Source: Akkermansiaceae bacterium
GTDB taxonomy: Bacteria > Verrucomicrobiota > Verrucomicrobiia > Verrucomicrobiales > Akkermansiaceae
Assembly (NCBI GenBank): GCA_029288115.1
Contig: JARFPV010000319.1
Span: forward strand, 1 to 5,058
DNA length: 5,058 nt
Reading direction: 5' to 3'
Positions within the stretch are counted from its first letter, which is position 1. Each line of letters starts with the position of its first letter. The notes beneath the pieces are model-generated. The model saw only the letters and a program-made list of their open reading frames with translations. It had not been told where the DNA came from and did no database searches. Both the position numbers and the translations under genes were made by a program. Positions 1 to 5,058 of this stretch are shown piece by piece.

Positions 1-720
1 CTCGATAACACCGTCGTCATCTTCATGTCCGATAATGGCATGACTCACAATGGATCCGGAAAAATCGGCAGCATCATTGGAAAAAACACCAACGGCAAAC
101 AAATGCATGTGTATAACGCTGGCATGAGAGGAACCAAGGGAACAGCCGATGAAGGAGGTGTTCGCGTTCCCTTTTTCATCCGCTGGGATAACAAAATCAA
201 AGCCGGACATGATGTCGGCACACTTGCTGGGCACATCGATTTATTACCCACTCTCGGCTCACTCGCCGGCGCTAAACTCCCCAAAAAACTTGTCAATCAA
301 ATCGAAGGACGAAGCCTACTCCCGCTCATCACAGGTGAAGACGCAAACTGGAAAGACCGGTATTTTTTCACCCACCAAGGACGTTGGAAAACAGGTGCAG
401 ATCCTGATCAATTTAAGTGGCAAAGCTTCGCCGTTAGAAACCAGGAATATCGGCTAGTAGCCAGAGGCAACGTGGAGAAGAATGGCAAGCTAGAGCTCTT
501 CCATATCCCCTCTGATCCAGGGCAAAAAACTGATATTGCTGCCGATAAGCCCGAGCTGGTCAAGGCCATGCGCACCGCCTACGACAAGTGGTGGGAAAAT
601 ACCAGACCTCTCATGGTGAACGAAAATGTCCCCATGTCCAAAACCAAGCCCTACCACGTGTGGTACCACCAGCAGGACAAGACAGACGGCATTCCCGTAT
701 GGACACCACCTGAATTATAG
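1..720 (+). CDS. Sulfatase (S1 / arylsulfatase family), C-terminal part, 5'-truncated by window edge
   Basis: The reading frame is open from base 1 and stops at TAG 718-720, giving 239 visible residues; the true start lies off the left edge. Seen: residues 3-13 read NTVVIFMSDNG, the sulfatase motif whose Asp-Asn pair (D11, N12) binds the active-site divalent metal. Residues 44-57 contain GTKGTADEGGVRVP, the second family block; its Lys (residue 46) matches the sulfate-contacting lysine of arylsulfatase A. HIDLLPTL (about 76-83) and the late ELFHIPSDPGQKTDIA block (about 166-181) are typical of the C-terminal subdomain. Known of the family: these enzymes hydrolyse sulfate esters using a formylglycine made from Cys or Ser in a C/S-x-P-x-R motif, usually after export. 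That motif and any signal peptide are outside the window, so substrate, localisation and activity cannot be judged. The gene converges on smc with a 49-bp gap. No frameshift is visible. The family call is secure; the substrate is unknown, although polysaccharide sulfatases are common in relatives. Confidence 0.93.
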   Translation, partial: LDNTVVIFMSDNGMTHNGSGKIGSIIGKNTNGKQMHVYNAGMRGTKGTADEGGVRVPFFIRWDNKIKAGHDVGTLAGHIDLLPTLGSLAGAKLPKKLVNQIEGRSLLPLITGEDANWKDRYFFTHQGRWKTGADPDQFKWQSFAVRNQEYRLVARGNVEKNGKLELFHIPSDPGQKTDIAADKPELVKAMRTAYDKWWENTRPLMVNENVPMSKTKPYHVWYHQQDKTDGIPVWTPPEL

Positions 721-726
721 CAACAC

Positions 727-754
727 GCTTGCAGAACCAGAGATTGACGCAGGC
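727..754 (+). terminator. Weak terminator-like hairpin downstream of the sulfatase
   Basis: GCTTGC (727-732) can pair with GCAGGC (749-754), a 6-bp stem with one G-T wobble around a 16-nt loop. It is followed by a T-rich stretch, TTTCTCTT (755-762). This is the only intrinsic-terminator candidate in the convergent gap. The stem is short, the loop is large and the T-tract is interrupted, so it may be chance. On the opposite strand the same hairpin has no T-run, so it gives no clear terminator for smc. Confidence 0.22.
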
Positions 755-769
755 TTTCTCTTGCCCCTT

Positions 770-3700
770 TTAGGCATCCAGCTCTAATGCGGCTTTCTCC
801 GCTGCGGTCTTAGCCTCACCCTTGTTTTTCTTGCTAGCGTCGTCTGCCGTAGTCAGGCGCATGCCCACAGGCTTGGAAACACCGAAGTCTTCCATGGTGA
901 CACCATACATCACATCGGCGCGTGCCATGGTGCGCTTACTATGGGTCACAATGATGAACTGCGAGTTATCGATGAACTTGTCTAGCACACGGAGGAAACG
1001 TCCAATGTTTGCCTCGTCGAGTGGAGCGTCCAGTTCGTCGAGCACACAGAACGGGCTTGGCTTGATCTGATAGATCGAAAACAGAAGTGCCACTGCTGTC
1101 ATCGAGCGTTCTCCACCGGAGAGCAGACTGATGGACTGAAGTTTTTTACCCGGAGGCTTAGCAATAATGTCGATTCCACTCTCGAGAGGGTCATCCTCAT
1201 CAACCAGAATCAGGTTTGCTATCGCTTTGTCACCAAAGAGCACTTTGAACATCTCCTTGAAGTTCTTCGCGACCTGAGTGAAGGTTTCTGTAAAGCGTTT
1301 CTTAGTTTCTACGTTGATACGCTCGATCACGGTAATGAGTTCGGTCTTGGAATTAACCAGGTCATCGTGCTGACTGCGCAGGTTGTTGTGCAGGTCTTCG
1401 AGTTCCTCAAACTCCTCGATAGCATCCACGTTGACCGGCCCCATGGAATCGACCTTACGCTTCAGATCGACCGTGACTTTCTCAACGAGATCCCAATCTG
1501 GTCCGGAATCGCCTGGCAACTCGGCATCTTTTTCGGATGAAGATTCGTCGTGATTCACGCCGATGGCAGCTGCATCTTGCGCGCCTTCGGATCCGGCGGC
1601 TTCCTTCTCGGCGCGACGTTTTTCCTGACGTTCGTATTGTTTGGCACGTTCTTGCAGGCAAGTGAGCAGTGCGTGGGAATCTGGTCTGAAGTGCTCCAGC
1701 TCGACCTGGTGACGCTCCATCACGCTTTCATTGAGACTTTCCAGGCGCAGGCTTATCTTGGTAGAGGCCACTTCCTCACGACCTTTTTGTTCGGTAATTT
1801 TTGAGCACTCGTGGCGCAGCTCGGAAAGCTCTTTCTCACTTACCTCAATGGCCTTGTGCAGCTCACCACGGCTGGCGGCGGCATCTTCAAGGGTCTGCTC
1901 GAGAGTTTTTGCCTCGGCTGTATGGGTTTCGATCGTCTCGGCAAGCCCCGCATTCTCAGCAACTGCTGCTTCCATGCGCTCTTTGAACGATGCGATTTCT
2001 TCGTCGCGCCGGCTACTCAGCTGGCGAAGCTCCTCAAGACGTGCCGCCATGGGAGAGCGCTGCTGTTCGGCAGCTTCCAATGCCTGGCGCTCGACGGCGA
2101 GGCGAGTGCGGAACTCCTGGAGCTGGGAAACCGCTTCGTTTTCACGCCGGCTTGCTTCCTCAAGCTCTCCTGTGAGTTTAATTTGATCGGCCTCAAGTTG
2201 TTCCAGACGAGCGCGGGCCGTTCCTAGGTCGGACTCTAGCTGTTCATGTCCTTCAAGCGCATTTTTCTCACGTTCTTTGATATCGTTGGCTTCCCACTCG
2301 ACACTGGAGATCTTGCTTTCGAGCGACTCCACCTCACGTGACGCCAGAGTAAGCTGACCTTGGAGGGTAGATTCCTCAACTCGTGCTTTCTGAAGTCGTT
2401 CACGGGCGGCCTCGGCAGCCTCGCGTTGTTCGGCAACGGTTGTTTCAAGCTCCGCAAGGGCCTGTCGCGCATCCTCATCGGCGGTTTCCAGCTCGGCGAC
2501 TTCTGTTTCCAGCGCACGCACTTCATTTTGACGCTCTAACACAGAATTCTGATCACCACTACTGACACCACCTAGAACCAAACCTTCGGGAGTGCAAACA
2601 TCCCCGCGCATCGTCACAATGGTGACATCCGGCAGGTCTTTCCTCATTTCAACCGCAGTAGACAGATCATCAACAATCAGCACCTTGGATAACAGACTTT
2701 CCACGACCGATGCGACTTTGCTATCGGACTTCACACGATCCATTGCCCAAGACTTGGCACCATCAGGCACGGTCATCATTTGGCCTGCAGAGTCGGGCGT
2801 CACAAAGTCTTCCGGAATGATTGCGGCCTCACCGAGTTTTTTCTCGGTGAGTCGGTCAATGATCGCCTGGGCGTATTCTGAATTCGTTACCAGCACAGCC
2901 TGCAGATGAGAACCGAGAGCGGCTTCAACAGCAGCGGTGTAGCCATCCTCCACCTCGATCAAACCCGCAAGCACGCCACGCACGCCATTGTTAAAGAATT
3001 CAGGCTCATCAAGCCCTTTGAGAACCGATTGTGTCCCTTTCTGGAAACCTTCACCAGAATCGACGAGTTGTTTGAGAACATCGAGACGGGACGATGCACG
3101 TGCGAGTTCCTTGTGTGCGTTCGCTGTCTGCTGACGAGTGGCATCGAGGTCGCCACGGCTATGTTGAAATGCCCGCTCAGTGGATTCTTTTTCCTCCTCG
3201 AGAGTCGCCAGCTTACTGCGGCGCGACTCAAGCTCAGATGAAAATTTTTCCTGCTCCAGCACCGCTTCCTCATGCTCAGTCTGCAGACGCTCGTTCTCCT
3301 CGGTAAGTTTACGAGTGCGCTCCCGGCTGTTTTCCATCTGGGAGAGTGTGCTTTCGATCTTTGCCTGATTCGCGGCAATCACCGATTGGGTGTTATTCGC
3401 TTCCACTCGCAGTTCACGGAGGATCGTTTCCTTCTCCTCCCGCTCCGCGCGCTGGGTTGATGCACGCTTCTCATGTTCGGCAAGCTGCTCTTTCTGGGTG
3501 TCTACGCGACTCGTCAGTTCGGCGAAGTTTTTCTCAACTTCCTCGAAGTCAAATTGCTGCTGTCGAAGCTTGTCCTGGGCATCTTCAATGTCGCTCTTAT
3601 TCTGGCTGACACGCGCTTCCAGCTCGGACTGGCGCTCCTTATTGAAGGCGATTCTACTTTCAGCGGCACTGGCTGAGTTAGTGTGGTGGTTCAGTTGCTG

Positions 3701-4582
3701 GCGAATTTCGGACAGCTCGGCCTCAAGGCTCTGGGCCGCGTCACGTGCCTTCACAACGGCTTCCTCTTTTTCAGGCAGACCCACCTCAAGCTCATGCTCG
3801 CGCACTTCGAGTGAATGGATTGAGTTCTGAAGCTCTTCAAGCTCTGCTGAGAACTCCGTGTACTTGCGATGACTGAGGTGTGTATCCAGGATCTTCACAT
3901 CGGTAGCGAGTTCCTGATAGCGGCGCGCCTTGGCAACCTGTCGCTTCAGGGAATTCATCCGGCGTTCCTGCTCGGCAAGCACATCGGAAACACGAAGCAA
4001 ATTCGCCTCCGTGTATTCCAGCTTGCGTAGCGCCTCTTTCTTTTCCTTTTTAAACTTAGTAATGCCTGCTGCTTCCTCGAAAACAGTGCGTCGATCCTCC
4101 GGTTTGGAACTGAGAAGCATGTCAATCTTACCCTGCTCCATGATTGAGTAGGACGTCCGACCAATACCCGTGTCCATGAACAGCTCGTGGATGTCGCGCA
4201 GTCGACAAAGGCTACCATTGATACGATACTCGGACTTTCCATCACGGAACACACGGCGTGTGATCGCCACCTCATTGTAATCCACATTGAGTGTTTTTTC
4301 GCAATCAGCCAGGGTCATGGTGACCTCTGCCATGCTCAGTGCGGCACGCGCCTTGCTCGTGCCGCTTTTATCCGTGCCATTAAAAATCACGTCCGCCATT
4401 TCACCCCCACGCAGGGCTTTGGCTGATGTTTCCCCGAGCACCCAGCGGATGGCATCGACTACATTTGACTTTCCACAACCGTTTGGACCAACGATGCCAG
4501 TGACACCATTAGGGTGAAACTCAAATTGTGTCTTGTCGGCAAAGGATTTGAATCCATGGAGATCGAGTGATTTTAGATACAT
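770..4582 (-). CDS. smc: Chromosome segregation/condensation ATPase SMC, full length (1270 aa)
   Basis: Smc dimerises through its hinge and, with the kleisin ScpA and ScpB, forms the condensin-like ring that organises and helps segregate the chromosome. Seen, numbered from the chosen Met: N-terminal half-head with MYLKSLDLHGFKSFAD, Walker A GPNGCGKS (32-39, K38), R58 in the ALRGGEM block, and Q-loop Q150 in MEQGKID; first coiled coil about 165-510; hinge about 512-673, ending in the conserved EGLVLGGV; second coil; MGPVNVDAIEEFEEL from 1047; signature LSGGER (1154-1159); Walker B FCVLDE (1178-1183, catalytic E1183); D-loop LDAPLDEAN; switch His 1214. All ATPase residues are intact. Compared with B. 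subtilis Smc (1186 aa; K37, S1090, E1118 from memory), the N-terminal part aligns almost without shift, but the signature is 65 residues later. The extra length therefore lies between hinge and C-terminal head, including a charged Ser/Glu/Ala-rich segment near 990-1028; there is also a longer Lys/Ala tail. The start was set at the ATG complementing 4580-4582 because the family begins with M-x-L-K; an in-frame TTG at 4684 would add 34 unrelated residues and overlaps the likely promoter. No clear Shine-Dalgarno sequence precedes the ATG. lipB is divergent. Confidence 0.97.
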   Translation of the reverse strand: MYLKSLDLHGFKSFADKTQFEFHPNGVTGIVGPNGCGKSNVVDAIRWVLGETSAKALRGGEMADVIFNGTDKSGTSKARAALSMAEVTMTLADCEKTLNVDYNEVAITRRVFRDGKSEYRINGSLCRLRDIHELFMDTGIGRTSYSIMEQGKIDMLLSSKPEDRRTVFEEAAGITKFKKEKKEALRKLEYTEANLLRVSDVLAEQERRMNSLKRQVAKARRYQELATDVKILDTHLSHRKYTEFSAELEELQNSIHSLEVREHELEVGLPEKEEAVVKARDAAQSLEAELSEIRQQLNHHTNSASAAESRIAFNKERQSELEARVSQNKSDIEDAQDKLRQQQFDFEEVEKNFAELTSRVDTQKEQLAEHEKRASTQRAEREEKETILRELRVEANNTQSVIAANQAKIESTLSQMENSRERTRKLTEENERLQTEHEEAVLEQEKFSSELESRRSKLATLEEEKESTERAFQHSRGDLDATRQQTANAHKELARASSRLDVLKQLVDSGEGFQKGTQSVLKGLDEPEFFNNGVRGVLAGLIEVEDGYTAAVEAALGSHLQAVLVTNSEYAQAIIDRLTEKKLGEAAIIPEDFVTPDSAGQMMTVPDGAKSWAMDRVKSDSKVASVVESLLSKVLIVDDLSTAVEMRKDLPDVTIVTMRGDVCTPEGLVLGGVSSGDQNSVLERQNEVRALETEVAELETADEDARQALAELETTVAEQREAAEAARERLQKARVEESTLQGQLTLASREVESLESKISSVEWEANDIKEREKNALEGHEQLESDLGTARARLEQLEADQIKLTGELEEASRRENEAVSQLQEFRTRLAVERQALEAAEQQRSPMAARLEELRQLSSRRDEEIASFKERMEAAVAENAGLAETIETHTAEAKTLEQTLEDAAASRGELHKAIEVSEKELSELRHECSKITEQKGREEVASTKISLRLESLNESVMERHQVELEHFRPDSHALLTCLQERAKQYERQEKRRAEKEAAGSEGAQDAAAIGVNHDESSSEKDAELPGDSGPDWDLVEKVTVDLKRKVDSMGPVNVDAIEEFEELEDLHNNLRSQHDDLVNSKTELITVIERINVETKKRFTETFTQVAKNFKEMFKVLFGDKAIANLILVDEDDPLESGIDIIAKPPGKKLQSISLLSGGERSMTAVALLFSIYQIKPSPFCVLDELDAPLDEANIGRFLRVLDKFIDNSQFIIVTHSKRTMARADVMYGVTMEDFGVSKPVGMRLTTADDASKKNKGEAKTAAEKAALELDA

Positions 4583-4624
4583 GGTAGTAGGATTGCTTGA
4601 TGAATGAATAAGGGTGATGATCAA

Positions 4625-4639
4625 GGAACGGGCTGTTCC
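4625..4639 (-). other. Short hairpin in the predicted smc leader
   Basis: GGAAC (4625-4629) and GTTCC (4635-4639) form a perfect 5-bp inverted repeat around a 5-nt loop. It lies 43 bases upstream of the smc ATG and downstream of the candidate smc promoter, so it would be in the 5' leader RNA. It could be a small leader structure or a protein-binding half-site pair. It is short enough to occur by chance. Confidence 0.25.
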
Positions 4640-4656
4640 GCATATAGCTTCTCCGC

Positions 4657-4684
4657 AGTATAATCCCCGATGACTCGCAACCAA
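4657..4684 (-). promoter_or_regulatory. Possible sigma70-type promoter for smc
   Basis: Read on the minus strand, TTGGTT (complement of 4679-4684; three of six matches to TTGACA) is followed after 16 bp by TATACT (complement of 4657-4662; five of six matches to TATAAT). Transcription would begin near 4650 and give a leader of roughly 65-70 nt before the smc ATG. The -35 is poor and the consensus is assumed from other bacteria, so this is only the best match in the region. If real, it places the upstream in-frame TTG outside the message. Confidence 0.3.
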
Positions 4685-4720
4685 GACAAATACGCCAAAA
4701 ACATCCTATATGGTGGTTTT

Positions 4721-4750
4721 TTAATCATTAGATACAATATATTGTATAAT
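4721..4750 (+). promoter_or_regulatory. Possible lipB promoter with consensus -10 box
   Basis: TATAAT at 4745-4750 is a perfect -10 hexamer in an AT-rich stretch on the lipB strand. The best -35 at 18-bp spacing is TTAATC (4721-4726), which matches TTGACA at only three positions. Transcription would start near 4757 and give a leader of about 100 nt before the lipB ATG. The -10 overlaps the right arm of the palindrome at 4732-4747, so a protein bound there would be expected to block this promoter. Confidence 0.4.
4732..4747. promoter_or_regulatory. Perfect 16-bp palindrome, operator-like
   Basis: ATACAATATATTGTAT is a perfect inverted repeat with no mismatch (8-bp arms, no spacer; axis between 4739 and 4740). 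It sits in the smc-lipB divergent intergenic region and overlaps the TATAAT of the candidate lipB promoter by three bases. The shape suits a dimeric helix-turn-helix regulator. It is AT-only except for one C/G pair per arm, so self-complementarity by chance is more likely than in mixed sequence. No regulator gene is in the window and the factor cannot be named. Confidence 0.45.
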
Positions 4751-4812
4751 TAGGTGGTTAAGGAAAGCTAATCATTTCGCGCCACACTTGGAAAAAAACA
4801 CCTCAATTCGAT

Positions 4813-4842
4813 GTCATTCCGAGCTTGTCCATAGGACGAATC
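4813..4842. repeat. Element resembling a dispersed intergenic repeat (GTCATTCCGAGC type)
   Basis: GTCATTCCGAGC (4813-4824) is followed by TTGTCC-ATA-GGACGA (4825-4839), a 6-bp stem with one G-T pair and a 3-nt loop, and then ATC. The opening GTCATTCCGAGC and closing GAATC resemble, from memory, short imperfectly palindromic intergenic repeats present in many copies in various bacterial genomes. Only one copy is in this window, so repetition cannot be shown. It ends 16 bases before the lipB ATG and would lie in the lipB leader. Confidence 0.33.
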
Positions 4843-4858
4843 GCCCGTAGCAAAGGGC

Positions 4859-5058
4859 ATGGAGCTCACCCACACATGGCTCGGCAAGGGCATCACCTAC
4901 CAACAGGGTCTTGATGTGCAGCAGAAAGCCGTCGAATCGATCCTCAATGGCGAGAGCGGCAACCAGGTCTTTTCACTGGAACATGAGCCCATTTACACGA
5001 TCGGGCGCACCCGCGACCAGAGTTCTCTCGGGGAGAGCACCGCACTGCTTCCCCACCC
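4859..5058 (+). CDS. lipB: Lipoyl(octanoyl) transferase LipB, N-terminal part, 3'-truncated by window edge
   Basis: LipB transfers the octanoyl group from acyl carrier protein to a lysine of lipoyl domains (pyruvate and 2-oxoglutarate dehydrogenases, glycine cleavage H protein) in the cytoplasm; LipA then inserts the sulfurs. Seen: 66 complete codons reach the window end with no stop. Residues 1-9 (MELTHTWLG) and the Y14-x-x-x-L pattern fit the family N-terminus. Residues 40-50 (LEHEPIYTIGR) match the characteristic EHPPVYTxG block, with Glu in place of the first Pro. DQSSL (53-57) and LPH at the edge lead towards the expected RGGxxTxHGPGQ motif. That motif and the catalytic Lys/Cys pair lie beyond the window. 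The ATG is the first start after an in-frame TAG at 4832-4834, and no GTG or TTG lies between, so the start is well fixed. No properly spaced Shine-Dalgarno sequence is present; AAAGGG ends only one base before the ATG. The gene is divergent from smc and probably has its own promoter. Confidence 0.92.
   Translation, partial: MELTHTWLGKGITYQQGLDVQQKAVESILNGESGNQVFSLEHEPIYTIGRTRDQSSLGESTALLPH

Noticed and set aside
45..296. An 83-codon minus-strand frame opposite the sulfatase
   Set aside because: The sulfatase frame carries conserved catalytic motifs across this stretch; the antisense frame has no recognisable feature.
1731..2227. Overlapping + strand open frames of 151 and 138 codons opposite smc
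   Set aside because: Two frames are open at once over the same stretch, as expected from biased antisense sequence. One is dominated by Ser and Arg, and neither shows a known domain.
3390..3830. A 146-codon open frame on the + strand opposite smc, Ser/Cys/Arg-rich
   Set aside because: It is an antisense shadow of the GC-biased coiled-coil codons of smc. Composition is low-complexity, no family is recognisable, and it lies fully within a secure gene.
4626..4638. Possible LexA/SOS box in the smc leader (GAAC...GTTC)
   Set aside because: The Firmicute-type LexA box has a 4-bp spacer between GAAC and GTTC; here the spacer is 5 bp, which changes the half-site phasing. smc is also not a usual SOS gene.
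4659..4664. Second TATAAT on the + strand as a lipB promoter
   Set aside because: It would give a leader of nearly 190 nt and no convincing -35 was seen upstream; the copy at 4745 is better placed and lies in more AT-rich sequence.
4697..4722. Terminator-like fold: AAAAAC and CC pairing with GG and GTTTTT around a TATAT loop, with a T-run on the + strand
   Set aside because: The stem is interrupted by two adjacent mismatches (A-G and T-T) and is mostly A-T pairs. No + strand gene lies upstream for it to terminate.
1..5058. A hidden novel system, CRISPR array, insertion sequence or tRNA
   Set aside because: Almost all bases belong to three recognisable housekeeping or catabolic genes. No spaced repeats, terminal inverted repeats, transposase or cloverleaf fold were found by reading both strands.

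Overview
The window looks like an ordinary piece of a bacterial chromosome. It holds two partial genes at the edges and one very long complete gene between them. The lineage is inferred, not shown. A formylglycine-type sulfatase, an Smc of this style with a long charged insert, a moderate GC content and start codons without a clear Shine-Dalgarno sequence would together fit the Planctomycetota-Verrucomicrobiota group, most likely Verrucomicrobiota. No rRNA or other marker is present to settle it.

Layout. Positions 1-720 (+) are the last 239 codons of an S1-family sulfatase whose catalytic N-terminal part lies off the left edge. A 49-bp convergent gap (721-769) holds at most a weak terminator-like hairpin. 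Positions 770-4582 (-) are a full-length smc gene of 1270 codons. It encodes the chromosome-organising SMC ATPase with both ATPase half-heads, two long coiled coils and a hinge. A 276-bp divergent intergenic region (4583-4858) follows. It contains a possible smc promoter, a small leader hairpin, a perfect 16-bp AT-rich palindrome that runs into a consensus TATAAT box, and a short element resembling a dispersed intergenic repeat. Positions 4859-5058 (+) are the first 66 codons of lipB (lipoyl(octanoyl) transferase), cut by the right edge.

The three genes do not form a pathway. The sulfatase is likely catabolic and exported or periplasmic, Smc acts on the nucleoid, and LipB starts lipoate attachment to the 2-oxoacid dehydrogenases and the glycine cleavage system. 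smc and lipB are divergent and could share a control region, which is where the most interesting non-coding signals lie.

I found no evidence of a mobile element, CRISPR array, RNA gene, defence system or other undescribed system. The many open frames opposite smc are shadows of its coiled-coil codon usage. The observations below are modest: an operator-like palindrome, a probable dispersed repeat next to the lipB start, and a lineage-type insert in the Smc coiled coil.
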